In this document: in pieces, positions 1 to 9,513 of the stretch
Position numbering within the stretch: position 1 is the first letter of the stretch
Layout: each line of letters begins with the position of its first letter
Source: Chryseobacterium sp. MEBOG06
GTDB taxonomy: Bacteria; Bacteroidota; Bacteroidia; Flavobacteriales; Weeksellaceae
Reading direction: 5' to 3'
DNA length: 64,000 bases
Assembly (NCBI RefSeq): GCF_021869765.1
Contig: NZ_CP084580.1
Location: 3,844,001 to 3,908,000, forward strand
Notes under the pieces: model-generated
Databases searched by the model: none
What the model was told of the DNA's origin: nothing
The model's input: only the letters and a program-made list of their open reading frames with translations
Position numbers and translations under genes: made by a program

Positions 1-685
1 AAGATTTAATAGTCGATTTTTTTAAGTTTTCTTCAGCTTTATGGAAGGTATAATGGGCAGATTCCAGGTTGTTTTTCTGAACATATACTTCACCCAGCTT
101 AAGCTGGGATCTTCCCAAAAGATAATTTCTTATATCATTCTCAGGGATGGTTGTCAGATACTTCTGATTATTCTTAATACTTTTTATAAAACCTATTGTA
201 TCCTTATCTGCAATTTTCTGTAATGCTTCTGTTTCAAGCATCATTGCATAGATATATTTACTCTCCGGTGAGCCTGATAAGGATTTACTGGCAGCTATAG
301 CCCTGTCTATAAACTGTCTGCTCGCATCTATAAGGTTCAGTTTTAAATATTCTGCAGCAAGACGCTCGTTGGCAAGTGTTTCCCAATCCGGAAGGTCTGC
401 CTTTTTTCCCATGGAATCTACTTTTTTCCAATACAGAATAGACTTACTGGCACTCAGCTTTCGCGAGTAGGCAGAGGCAATGACAACAAGTGATTTAATC
501 TTTTGAGTCTCGGTCTCTGATTTTTTATACAGGGAGTCACCAGTTTTAAGCATACGATCCACCTGTTCTTCTCTGAAAGACTTAAAATAGGCCGCGTTAA
601 ATTTTTGATCTTCCTTAGTCTGAGATTTTACTGGTAGACTGAAAAGTAAAATAAAAATAAATAAGTATAGAGATTTAATAACCAT
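1..685 (-). CDS. TPR-type periplasmic/membrane protein, N-terminal part
   Basis: The minus frame is open from an ATG at 685 to the window edge, about 228 residues, and the C-terminus lies outside the window. Residues 1-21 form a signal peptide or membrane anchor (basic start, hydrophobic run, then SLPVKSQ). The rest is helical and charged, with TPR-like stretches such as LANERLAAEYLKLN and AHYTFHKAEENLKK. In Flavobacteriia such proteins often continue into a membrane helix and a C-terminal HTH domain, but that part is not visible, so no regulatory function is assigned. The gene is separated from the next genes by an AT-rich gap and a broken gene. Confidence 0.7.
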   Translation of the reverse strand, partial: MVIKSLYLFIFILLFSLPVKSQTKEDQKFNAAYFKSFREEQVDRMLKTGDSLYKKSETETQKIKSLVVIASAYSRKLSASKSILYWKKVDSMGKKADLPDWETLANERLAAEYLKLNLIDASRQFIDRAIAASKSLSGSPESKYIYAMMLETEALQKIADKDTIGFIKSIKNNQKYLTTIPENDIRNYLLGRSQLKLGEVYVQKNNLESAHYTFHKAEENLKKSTIKS

Positions 686-941
686 AATTTTTTTTCAACA
701 AGTTTTAGTTTAAAAGTAAATATATAAGGCAACCAATTACATCAAAAATATTACCAAAAAAGCATTTCAATCTGTACCTTATTAAAGAGTGTTCTTTGTA
801 ACAAATTTAAGTTTTTTTAGCACTTCTCTGATCTTTTTATTTGATACTGGAAAAAAGACTTTTTATTTTATCATAAATGCACGAAAAACCCTGGTCTGTG
901 AACTTTTTACTAAAAAACTTTTCTAATCCTCTCTTCCATAA

Positions 942-1236
942 TTAAAGTGTATAATAGTCCTGAAGGTTTCCCTGATCATTATACCCATATACTTCCTGAG
1001 TGGTTGGCACCACTGAAAAACACGAATAGATAAGAATTCCTTTTTCATTGTACTCATTCTCTCCTCCGATATGACTACCATCTTTATATTCTATTTCTGC
1101 CTGAACAATTCCATTCGGGTACTTGTGAAAAAATCACATATCCTGTATAGAGCACTCCTTTATACAAGACGAGGCTGCTTCTAATGCCAAACTCCACATC
1201 TTCAATCCTTTGCCTGGAGGATTCTTTTAATTCCAT
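942..1236 (-). pseudogene. Frameshifted MORN/YwqK-like protein
   Basis: Reading from the ATG at 1236 gives about 36 codons ending in YKGVLYTGYVIF. Frame then breaks at a run of six A on the plus strand (1128-1133, T on the coding strand). With five bases there the frame continues through HKYPNGIVQAEIEYKDGSHIG and NEYNEKGIL to a TAA at 942-944, giving about 97 residues. Alternating aromatic/Gly segments (YxxGVLYTGY, YPNGIVQAEIEYKDG) resemble MORN repeats of the YwqK-like family. The 295-nt length (3n+1) fits a single inserted base. It could be a decayed gene or a homopolymer sequencing error; the sequence alone cannot decide. Confidence 0.6.
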
Positions 1237-1301
1237 TTTAGTATTATTTGATCAGCAGTGGGAATTAGCGGTCATATATTTCCTAACTGAATTTATAGGC
1301 T

Positions 1302-2063
1302 TCAGCTGTTCAGCCAGTTTAAGCATTCAGAAATTTGTATTTTACTGATAAATATTTCAGTATTCACCTCAGGTTCAGGCGAAAGTCTGAGCTCTACTTT
1401 CTGACTGGAATGTTTGATAATTTCTGAAACGGCTTCTTTATTAATGATAAACTTACGGTTTATTTTAAAGAAAATATCAGGATTCAACTTCTGAATAATA
1501 TCTTTGATGGTATCGTCGTAAATATAGGTCTGATGATCTTTTGTAGTAAGGAAAAGATATTTCCCCGATGCAAAAAAATAAGCGGTATTATGCTCGTCTA
1601 TTGATTTAAGCTTATTCCCTTCTCTCACCATAAAACGCTTCATCATCTCATCTTCTGTCTGACGTAATGAAGAAATGGACCTAAGCACAGGCTCAGGGTC
1701 AAAATTGTTTCTTATGGAGATGAATTTATGCAAAGCTTTATGCAGATCTTCCTCCTCGAAAGGTTTCAGAAGATAATCGATTGTAAAATGTCTGAAGACT
1801 CTCATAGCATATTCATCAAATGCGGTAATGAAAATAATAGGGGTAAAAAGCTCTACATGTTCGAAAATTTCCAGACTCATCCCGTCACCAAGATGAATAT
1901 CCATAAAGATAAGATCAACAGAATCTGTCTCAAAAAAATCAATTGCCTGTTTTTTGGAACGAAGAATAACAGTCTCTGTAACAGGGACTATGCTCTGTGT
2001 ATCCAAAAGATTTTTCAGATAATTCACAGCTAGCAGTTCATCTTCTATAATGGCAATTTTCAT
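1302..2063 (-). CDS. LytTR-family response regulator
   Basis: A 253-residue response regulator. The receiver domain spans residues 1-115, with acidic residues near 7-9 (IIEDE), a phospho-acceptor Asp near 55 (LIFMDIHLGDG) and the Lys-Pro pair near 100 (YLLKPF). A LytTR DNA-binding domain covers about 148-250 (AYFFASGKYLFL, FFKINRKFIIN). I start it at ATG 2063 because the receiver fold begins there; the open frame runs further upstream into the SusD stop region but that extension is not receiver-like. It is the last gene of a minus-strand run that begins with a LytS-type kinase at 11097, its likely partner. Probable targets are the genes between them (inference). Confidence 0.9.
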   Translation of the reverse strand: MKIAIIEDELLAVNYLKNLLDTQSIVPVTETVILRSKKQAIDFFETDSVDLIFMDIHLGDGMSLEIFEHVELFTPIIFITAFDEYAMRVFRHFTIDYLLKPFEEEDLHKALHKFISIRNNFDPEPVLRSISSLRQTEDEMMKRFMVREGNKLKSIDEHNTAYFFASGKYLFLTTKDHQTYIYDDTIKDIIQKLNPDIFFKINRKFIINKEAVSEIIKHSSQKVELRLSPEPEVNTEIFISKIQISECLNWLNS

Positions 2064-2142
2064 AACGGTGCAAAAGTACAAAAAAACCGCTAAAACAATT
2101 AAGTTCAAGCGGTTTCCTCTGTATTGAATTTGATATGAAGTT

Positions 2143-3462
2143 CTATAGATTGGGGTTATTCTTCTTCGCACTCATCGGATATTCAATGGTATATCTCGGA
2201 TCATTTTGCTGAAGAATATATTCTTTGCCACTTATTGTATGGCTTATTTTTTTCTGATTTGCTCTTCTTAAGTCAAACCATCTTTGGCCTTCCAAAGCAA
2301 ATTCTCTGAATCTTTCATCTAGGATAAAGTTCATGAATGCTGTAGAATCCATTGAAGACACTGTATTTTGTACTGAAGTATACCCGTCAGGAGTATATCT
2401 GTTTTTCAATACTTTCAGAAGTGTTTCTTTAGCCTCGCTAAGTTTATTTAACTTTAATAATGCTTCAGATTTTATAAAATACTGCTCTGCTGTTCTGAAA
2501 GACACTTTGAATTCTAAGCTTCCTCCTTTAATGACTTTATACTTACTTCCATTTTTTTCAAAATACATGCCAAACCTTTTATCTGCAGTAGTATTGTATG
2601 AAGAAATCAATTCCGGAGATGCAAAAGATAAGTTCTTTATAGAGTTATCCCAGGTATTGTCCAACGCCATGATAGATTCCGGAGAAGCATAGTGGTTAGG
2701 CGGAGTACTTGCTGTATTCAAATTACTCAAATCTCCTTTTACCGCTAATACCTGATCTGCATAGTTTACAGCTTTGTTCCAGTCTCCTTCATATAGAGCT
2801 GTTCTTGCTTCAAAAGCCAGCAATGCTGTCTTTGAAAATCTGTAGCTTACTCCTAATGCCTGCTTCTGCTCTACCATCAGATCTTCTGCTTTTTTAAGGT
2901 CTGAATGCAACTGATTGTATACTTCCTGCACGGAAGATGGCTTCAATACCTCCTCAAGATCAATTTCAAGATTGATCGGAACACCTCTGTCTGTAGAAGC
3001 TGTAGTACTGTTGTACGGTTTCCCATATAAATTCACCATATCAAAATACAAATAAGCACGAAGAGCATATGCTTCTGCTAGAATCTGATTCCTTTCTGGA
3101 GAATCCTGCATTGTTTTACTTCCTTCGTTGATGATCTGATTCAGATAGAAGTTCACGTTATAAAAGCTTAACCAAGGAAGCTCCGCAGAGGTAGAATCAT
3201 AGTTCGAATCCCTCCACATCGCAATTTCACGATAAGAAATAAAATCTACTCCATTGTCATCAATATTTGTCTCATCGGTACGAAGGGCTATCAGCGATTT
3301 GTGAACAGGATATTTTGAATAGGCTGATGTAAGTACTTTTCGGTAATCTTCAACGGTGGTAGGAATAACCTTTCCTTCTGGCTGAATATCTAAAAACCTG
3401 TCACATCCGATACTGATAAAGCTGATTGCGGCAAGCGCTATGATTGTTGTAATTTTTCTCAT
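2143..3462 (-). CDS. RagB/SusD-family nutrient-binding lipoprotein (SusD 1)
   Basis: A 439-residue SusD-type surface lipoprotein. The signal peptide ends in a lipobox (FISIGC), so the mature protein starts at Cys near residue 20 and continues DRFLDIQPEGK, a typical SusD opening. Family features are the N-terminal TPR-like helices (AEAYALRAYLYFDMVNLYG) and the C-terminal ERFREFALEGQRWFDLRR segment. ATG 3462 was chosen; an in-frame TTG nine bases upstream is less likely. It lies 12 bp after the SusC gene and pairs with it. It is somewhat short for the family. The ligand cannot be read from sequence; the neighbouring protease suggests peptides (inference). Confidence 0.92.
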   Translation of the reverse strand: MRKITTIIALAAISFISIGCDRFLDIQPEGKVIPTTVEDYRKVLTSAYSKYPVHKSLIALRTDETNIDDNGVDFISYREIAMWRDSNYDSTSAELPWLSFYNVNFYLNQIINEGSKTMQDSPERNQILAEAYALRAYLYFDMVNLYGKPYNSTTASTDRGVPINLEIDLEEVLKPSSVQEVYNQLHSDLKKAEDLMVEQKQALGVSYRFSKTALLAFEARTALYEGDWNKAVNYADQVLAVKGDLSNLNTASTPPNHYASPESIMALDNTWDNSIKNLSFASPELISSYNTTADKRFGMYFEKNGSKYKVIKGGSLEFKVSFRTAEQYFIKSEALLKLNKLSEAKETLLKVLKNRYTPDGYTSVQNTVSSMDSTAFMNFILDERFREFALEGQRWFDLRRANQKKISHTISGKEYILQQNDPRYTIEYPMSAKKNNPNL

Positions 3463-3474
3463 TTTTCTCAAGTT

Positions 3475-6400
3475 TTAAAAAGAAACATTAAATCCTACGG
3501 TCACCGACTTGGTGATAGGCTGTGCATAAATATTACCATACGTTTCCGGATCAAAATATCCTTTATATCCATTACTGAATACAAAAAGGTTACGCCCTTC
3601 AACACTCAGTCTCAAACTACTGATCCCCATAGGATTTGTAAACTCTTTAGGAAGCGTATACCCTAAACGGATACTGCTGATTCTAATATAGCTGATCTCT
3701 TTTGCCCATACATCAAGCAGATTGTATGCGCTTGAGCGGTTTCCGGCAAACCATTTGTTCGCCATCCATCCGTCCGGATTAGCGTCCATATCAGGACTTG
3801 TAATGCCCGGAAGCGAACCTCCTGCTTCATAGATATCTCTTGTGTAATTTCTTCCTCTATCCAGATCCATACCTCGGTAAGAAGGTGTTCTCATTACCGT
3901 CTGCTTCAGATTGAATGTTGCAGAGATGGTAAGATCAAAATCACTTACCTTAAATGTGTTGATAATACCTCCGGTAAATTTCGGATCTCTATCTCCTACA
4001 TAGGTAAACAGGCTTCTCAGCTCAGCGTTTGAAAGTTTCGTGTCCACAAGCTGTCCCGGAAGGAAATCTGCATACACATCATATAATTTAAAGAATTCTG
4101 CTGCTGAAATCTTTTGATCCCCTTTCCAAAACAATGGATTTCCGTGTTCATCCATTCCTGCCGTTTTCAAAGCAAAAACTGCATTTACAGGCAGACCTTC
4201 TCTTGAAGGAAGGAAAGCATTTTCACGAGGCTGCTCACTCAACACTCTACTCTTGTTGTGTGCAAAGTTGATCGTAGTAGTCCATTTGAAATTATCATGA
4301 TTGATGTTTCTGGTAGATATTGCCAATTCAAAACCTTTGTTGGTCAAGCTTCCCCAGTTCATCATCGTGTATTCAAACCCTGTTTCAAGAGGAGTTTCTC
4401 TCATACTGATCATATCTGTTCCTTTTCTGCTGTAAACATCAGCGGTAAGGCTAACACGGTTATTGAACAATCCTAAATCAAGCCCAACGTTAGTGTTGGT
4501 GGTTTTTTCCCATCTCAATTTATCATTCGGCGGGCTGATAACATTGATGACACCTTCTTTCATTCCCGGAAGAATCGTTGCATCATTGTATTCACCAATA
4601 AAGAATGGCGATGTATTTCTGTCGATATTCCCCTGAAGACCATAAGATGCTCTCAATCTAAGGTTAGATACCGCAGAAACGTTTTTCATGAAGTCTTCCT
4701 TCGTCACCAGCCATGATCCTGAAACGGCCCATATTGGAAGGTATTTATATTTTTTATTCACACCAAAAAGGTTAGTTCCGTCATATCTTACACTTCCGAA
4801 AAATGTATATTTCTGATCGTAGGTGTAAGATGCCGTAGCAAACATAGAAGCATAGGCATTCTCTATAGGAGCTGCCTCACGGTATGTTTCATATCTTTTA
4901 TCTGCCGCAAAACCTGAATTCGGGAAAACAATTGCCGTAGCTGTTCTGGTCTTCGGATCATACCCAAAAGCTCTTGTAATGGTCGTATTATCCTCTGTTT
5001 TACGGATTTCCGTTCCTGCCATCAAATCAATTTCATGTTTTGAATTGATTTTCGTGCTGTACGCCGCCTGCAATTTCCAGTTGTACTGGAAGAAATCGTT
5101 ATCCCAGTTTTGTTTTACAGCACCAGCTGGTAGAAAGTAATTGTATTTACCGTCTTTGTAATAACGGGTACTTTCTCTCATTTTTCTGGTGAAGTAGGTA
5201 TTCTCTGCAGCAAATTTCTCTGTTTTGTTGGTATCATACTGAAGACCTAACTGAGAGGTAAATCTTAAACTTTTGGAAGCTTTATATTCTAAATCTAAAA
5301 TCGCTTTCAAAGAGTTATTTTTCAGTGAATAGTTTGTATTCTCTCTTTCTTCAAGAAAATTAAAAGGAACATAACGATCTGCATAACCATCCATATCTTT
5401 ATCATAGTTGTAGCTTCCGTCTGCATTGAAAGGTTTCAGATAAGGATTGGCATTTCTTGAGTAATTAACAGGGTTTATTGAAGCATCGGCGTCTGTTACA
5501 AATGATTCACGTTCGCTTTGCGTTCCGAAAATAGAGATTCCTGCATTTAACTTATCGCTTAATTTATAATTATTTTTTAAAGTCAGGTTGTAACGCTTAA
5601 AACCTGTACCGATAGTTGTTCCTTCTTCATCATAGTATCCCAGAGAGAAATAGTAATCTGCACGATCACTTCCTCCGGAAACACTTAATCCATATTGTTT
5701 GTTGATCGCGTTTCTGTACAACAGTTTACCCCAATCTGTATTACCGTTTCTTAAGCCATTAATCTGCTGGCGTGTGAAAGGATTCAATGCGTCTAATCCT
5801 CCGGTTCTAAAGGCATCAAGCTGATTATTTTTAGTCAAAATTCTCATCACCTCTCCTTTATCATCACGATAGGTAAGATCGGCACGTTTTGCAAGCATTA
5901 ATTCCAGATCTACTTTTTCAGAAGCATTCAAAAGATTCAGTTTATTGAAATCCGGACGGGATGTAATAAAGGTATCCGCTGAAAAGTTCACTTTCATGGT
6001 TCCTTTTTTCCCTTTTTTAGTGGTAATGGAAATTACCCCATTGGCAGCTCTGGCTCCATAAATTGCGGTAGCAGCAGCATCTTTTAAAATGGTGATATCT
6101 TCAATATCATTGGGGTTCAGTCCTGCAATAGAGAAGTTCTGAAGCTGGTCAATATTATCTTTATCGGTAAAGTTAGGCACATCATTTCCTTCCAACGGAA
6201 GACCGTCAATTACCCATAGCGGATCCTGCGGACCGGAAAGAGAAGCTGTTCCCCTGATTCTGATCTTCGCAGGACTTCCCGGAGCTCCTGTTTCCGGAGT
6301 AACGGCTACCCCGGCAATCTGTCCGGATAACATCTGGTCTATACTTGCTACCCCTGCCTGGTTGATATTATCCATCTTCACTGTAGAAACAGCTGAGGTT

Positions 6401-6807
6401 TGCTTGCGTTTTTCAATTTTCTGATATCCGGTAATGATTACTTCCTGTATTTTATTCTTGTCAGAAACTTCAGGAATCAGTCTTATTGTATAATTGGTCT
6501 GCCCGTCATTGATCTGAATGGTTCTTGATTCATATCCCGGATAGCTTACTGATACAGACTTAATATCTGCAGGAAGCTCCAGAGTAAATTTTCCGTCCTT
6601 ATCGGTCACTGTACCTACTGATACACTTTCAATAACTCCTTCCAAATCGGTTTTTGTAGAAACAGACTGTGTTTCTATTTTTATAGATGCACCAGAAATA
6701 GTATGAGAAGTATTTCCATCTTCTATTTTTCCGGTGATTGTTTTCTTTTGCTGGGCTAGCGCTATATTGGCAGCCAAAAGAGGTAAAAGTATTAGAGTTT
6801 TTTTCAT
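3475..6807 (-). CDS. SusC/RagA-family TonB-dependent transporter (SusC 1)
   Basis: A 1110-residue outer-membrane transporter. Order: signal peptide (1-18, ends in ALAQ), carboxypeptidase-D-like regulatory domain (about 20-110, GTVTDKDGKFTLELP), TonB-box-like segment (IQEVIITGY), plug domain with the SusC signatures PLWVIDGLPL and DITILKDAAATAIYGARAANGVI, then a beta-barrel ending in Phe (TVGFNVSF). It imports ligand delivered by the downstream SusD lipoprotein, powered by TonB/ExbBD. It starts 6 bp after the stop of the metalloprotease gene, so the two are almost certainly cotranscribed. Its leader and signal peptide differ from the two SusC proteins at 27-35 kb. Confidence 0.95.
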   Translation of the reverse strand: MKKTLILLPLLAANIALAQQKKTITGKIEDGNTSHTISGASIKIETQSVSTKTDLEGVIESVSVGTVTDKDGKFTLELPADIKSVSVSYPGYESRTIQINDGQTNYTIRLIPEVSDKNKIQEVIITGYQKIEKRKQTSAVSTVKMDNINQAGVASIDQMLSGQIAGVAVTPETGAPGSPAKIRIRGTASLSGPQDPLWVIDGLPLEGNDVPNFTDKDNIDQLQNFSIAGLNPNDIEDITILKDAAATAIYGARAANGVISITTKKGKKGTMKVNFSADTFITSRPDFNKLNLLNASEKVDLELMLAKRADLTYRDDKGEVMRILTKNNQLDAFRTGGLDALNPFTRQQINGLRNGNTDWGKLLYRNAINKQYGLSVSGGSDRADYYFSLGYYDEEGTTIGTGFKRYNLTLKNNYKLSDKLNAGISIFGTQSERESFVTDADASINPVNYSRNANPYLKPFNADGSYNYDKDMDGYADRYVPFNFLEERENTNYSLKNNSLKAILDLEYKASKSLRFTSQLGLQYDTNKTEKFAAENTYFTRKMRESTRYYKDGKYNYFLPAGAVKQNWDNDFFQYNWKLQAAYSTKINSKHEIDLMAGTEIRKTEDNTTITRAFGYDPKTRTATAIVFPNSGFAADKRYETYREAAPIENAYASMFATASYTYDQKYTFFGSVRYDGTNLFGVNKKYKYLPIWAVSGSWLVTKEDFMKNVSAVSNLRLRASYGLQGNIDRNTSPFFIGEYNDATILPGMKEGVINVISPPNDKLRWEKTTNTNVGLDLGLFNNRVSLTADVYSRKGTDMISMRETPLETGFEYTMMNWGSLTNKGFELAISTRNINHDNFKWTTTINFAHNKSRVLSEQPRENAFLPSREGLPVNAVFALKTAGMDEHGNPLFWKGDQKISAAEFFKLYDVYADFLPGQLVDTKLSNAELRSLFTYVGDRDPKFTGGIINTFKVSDFDLTISATFNLKQTVMRTPSYRGMDLDRGRNYTRDIYEAGGSLPGITSPDMDANPDGWMANKWFAGNRSSAYNLLDVWAKEISYIRISSIRLGYTLPKEFTNPMGISSLRLSVEGRNLFVFSNGYKGYFDPETYGNIYAQPITKSVTVGFNVSF

Positions 6808-6813
6808 AGCCGA

Positions 6814-9384
6814 TTATTTATTTAAAGCCTCTTCAATGCGAATAATTAAGTCTGTGTAATGAGCTCTGGAAGCATCATCTCCTTTATATCTGGTCCTGTT
6901 CAGAAGATCCAGTACCTTCTGTAGCTCTGCTCTTTTGTAAGTAGTCACTTCAGATACCCTTTTCATGGATGAATAGTTAATATTCCTAAGTTCTTTATCA
7001 TCTCCGTGGAAATTACAGATGAGCGGCATATTCAGGGTATTATCTACCTTTAATCCTTTCACTGCTGTTTTTTCAAACAATTTGTTCACAGAAACGATAA
7101 GAGCATCCACATAGTTCTTTTGCGTCATTCTTTCAAGAATAGTAAGGGTTCCTTTCTTATTGAAAATAGCCCCTCTTAGCTGATCAAAAAGGTTCTCTAC
7201 CGTATAGATTTCTTCCTTTGAACCTGAAACCTCATTTTTCAATTCATTTTCAAGCAACCTAAGCAGTCTGTCATCCATAAGCAGGGAGTAGATGTTCCCA
7301 TACTGCATTCCTCTTGCTAAAGTATACGGAGTCTGTTCAAAAGGTCCCATCGGTGAATTTTTCACAGGATAGGTCTTTTCTGAAATCGGGTTAAAGAACA
7401 ACCATTCCGGAAGGTTGATAGAATTTTTAATCAGGTAATCAACTGCTCTCTTCTGAGTTTCAGCAGGAACTGCTTCATACGCTTTTTTCTTATTTCCGAA
7501 ATTGGTATTGTTCAGATAAATCCCTCCTACATTAGCCATCACATGACCTGTATACAAGTCCCACTGACCGATCACTCCTAAATAAAGCTTCCCTGCATCT
7601 GTATAATCTTTACCGTCTTCATAGGTCCATTGTAAAAGATTATTGATGACAATTTTCAGATTTTTCAGCCCGTATTCGCTGGCTTTCATAGCATCATCCC
7701 CAAGATCTTCGGATTGTGAACGCGGATCAATAGTTTCTAAATAACTTTGCTGCTCACCATAGAAATATAAAGGATCATCCTGATGTTTTTCTATTAAATT
7801 TCTAAGCGCTTTTTTCTCAGAGAATTCATCCGGATACCATCTGTACCCCCATTCTATAGCATATTTATCATAAATTCCGATCTTCGGAGTGATTGCGGTA
7901 ACTCCATCTTCCGGCTGAGCTACGTAATTGTAACGCGCATAGTCCATAATAGAAGGAGCTGTTCCCCCCATTTTATCGGTAAATTCTTTCGAACGAAGTG
8001 ATTCTACAGGAAATGCAAAAGAAGATCCCATATTGTGCTTCAATCCGAAAGTATGTCCTACCTCATGAGATGAAACGAACCGGATCGCCTCTCCCATATA
8101 TTCATCGCTGAATTTGTTTCCTCTGGCTCTAGGATCGATAGGTCCTATCTGAATTCTCATCCATTCCTGAAGAGAAGTCATTACATTATGCCACCAGATA
8201 ATATCAGCTTCAATAATCTCACCGCTTCTGGGATCTACTACTGAAGGCCCCATTGCATTTGATTTAGGAGAAGCAGCATAGGTGATCACAGAATATCTTA
8301 CATCATCAATATCAAAATCCTCATCTTTCTCATCCGGCATTTTTGCAATAACCGCATTTTTAAAACCTGCCTGTTCGAAAGCAGCCTGCCAGTCATACAC
8401 TCCTGCGATGATCTTTTCACGCCATTGTTTTGGAGTAGCAGGGTCTATATAATAAACGATCTGTTTCTTCGGCTCTACCAGCTCCCCTCTCAGATATTTT
8501 TCTTTGTCTTCGTCTTTCGGCTCCAGATTCCATCTGGTAATGAAGAATTTCTCATCCATCTTCTGCTGACGGTCATTGAACGCCCAGTGCTTTTCACTGA
8601 AAAACCCTACTCTCTGATCAGAGATTCTTGGTTTCATAGGTACTTTGGAAAGCAGTACAAGATTGGTAGTTACTCCAAGGGTTACAGGAAGATCTACTCC
8701 ACCTTCATTCACAGAAGTAGTCAGTTGAGATTTGACAACAATATTTTTAGGAAAGGTCTTCACTCCTTCAACATAGGAAAGGCTTGACTTCACAGATCCT
8801 CCCAGACCTACATTGGCAAGAACATCATTAAAGCTTTTCTGATTTCCATCAAATACTTTGTTTACTTTAATTGCGACTGCTGTAGAGTCACTGTTCTGCG
8901 CTTCAATATCAAAAACCTCAATTACAGATTCTGAAAAGTTATCTTTTACAGATTTTGTAATGGCATCATTTTTAGGAGATGATACTTTTACATCCGAAGT
9001 TTTCACCCAAACTTTTTTGGCTACGTTATCACGGTGAAAAGAAATGATCTTATTCTCATAGTTCATCCCTTTGTTCAAACCAGCCTCATTTACCTGCATC
9101 GGTACCTGAGAAAGTTTATTAACCACCAAAAACTGGCGTCCCATCAAGCTGTCCGGAATTTCAAAATAAACATCTGTTTTCACCTGAATCGTATTAAAAA
9201 GTCCTTTTTTATAAGTTCCTTTTTTGATCAGGTCTTCAATTTTTTTTGTTTTCTTTGATGATGATGATGCTTCAGTCTTATCAGCTTTGTCTTTATTAAC
9301 TTTTACTGTATCTTTTTTCTGAGCCATTACTGCAGGTGAAGCTATAGCCAGTCCTAAATACAGTGCAAGTCTGTAATTCTTCAT
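6814..9384 (-). CDS. Secreted zinc metalloprotease (DUF5117-type)
   Basis: An 856-residue exported protease. Residues 1-22 are a signal peptide ending in PAVMAQ. A Lys/Ser-rich linker follows, then a long N-terminal region of the DUF5117 type. The metzincin zinc site HEVGHTFGLKH begins near residue 440, and SIMDYARYNY downstream is the Met-turn. I prefer ATG 9384 because it gives a clean signal peptide; ATG 9402 would add six residues. It ends 6 bp before the SusC start. In this operon it could cut proteins to peptides that the SusCD pair imports (inference). Substrate and exact cellular location cannot be determined here. Confidence 0.9.
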   Translation of the reverse strand: MKNYRLALYLGLAIASPAVMAQKKDTVKVNKDKADKTEASSSSKKTKKIEDLIKKGTYKKGLFNTIQVKTDVYFEIPDSLMGRQFLVVNKLSQVPMQVNEAGLNKGMNYENKIISFHRDNVAKKVWVKTSDVKVSSPKNDAITKSVKDNFSESVIEVFDIEAQNSDSTAVAIKVNKVFDGNQKSFNDVLANVGLGGSVKSSLSYVEGVKTFPKNIVVKSQLTTSVNEGGVDLPVTLGVTTNLVLLSKVPMKPRISDQRVGFFSEKHWAFNDRQQKMDEKFFITRWNLEPKDEDKEKYLRGELVEPKKQIVYYIDPATPKQWREKIIAGVYDWQAAFEQAGFKNAVIAKMPDEKDEDFDIDDVRYSVITYAASPKSNAMGPSVVDPRSGEIIEADIIWWHNVMTSLQEWMRIQIGPIDPRARGNKFSDEYMGEAIRFVSSHEVGHTFGLKHNMGSSFAFPVESLRSKEFTDKMGGTAPSIMDYARYNYVAQPEDGVTAITPKIGIYDKYAIEWGYRWYPDEFSEKKALRNLIEKHQDDPLYFYGEQQSYLETIDPRSQSEDLGDDAMKASEYGLKNLKIVINNLLQWTYEDGKDYTDAGKLYLGVIGQWDLYTGHVMANVGGIYLNNTNFGNKKKAYEAVPAETQKRAVDYLIKNSINLPEWLFFNPISEKTYPVKNSPMGPFEQTPYTLARGMQYGNIYSLLMDDRLLRLLENELKNEVSGSKEEIYTVENLFDQLRGAIFNKKGTLTILERMTQKNYVDALIVSVNKLFEKTAVKGLKVDNTLNMPLICNFHGDDKELRNINYSSMKRVSEVTTYKRAELQKVLDLLNRTRYKGDDASRAHYTDLIIRIEEALNK

Positions 9385-9513
9385 TAAAATAGTCCGATTC
9401 ATTCCAAATAGTAAATATCTTAGTTTCAGCCAGCAAAGCTATAGGTATAGTGAATTATTATATAATATTAGGGAGTGAGAGGTTGATTTTCGGGAGTGAA
9501 TGGATTTTTATTT

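Noticed and set aside
2064-2171. N-terminal extension of the LytTR regulator
   Set aside because: It overlaps the SusD 1 C-terminus and the receiver domain begins at ATG 2063.
3195-3225. tRNA-like GTTCGAATCC sequence
   Set aside because: It lies within the SusD 1 reading frame and no cloverleaf arms are present.
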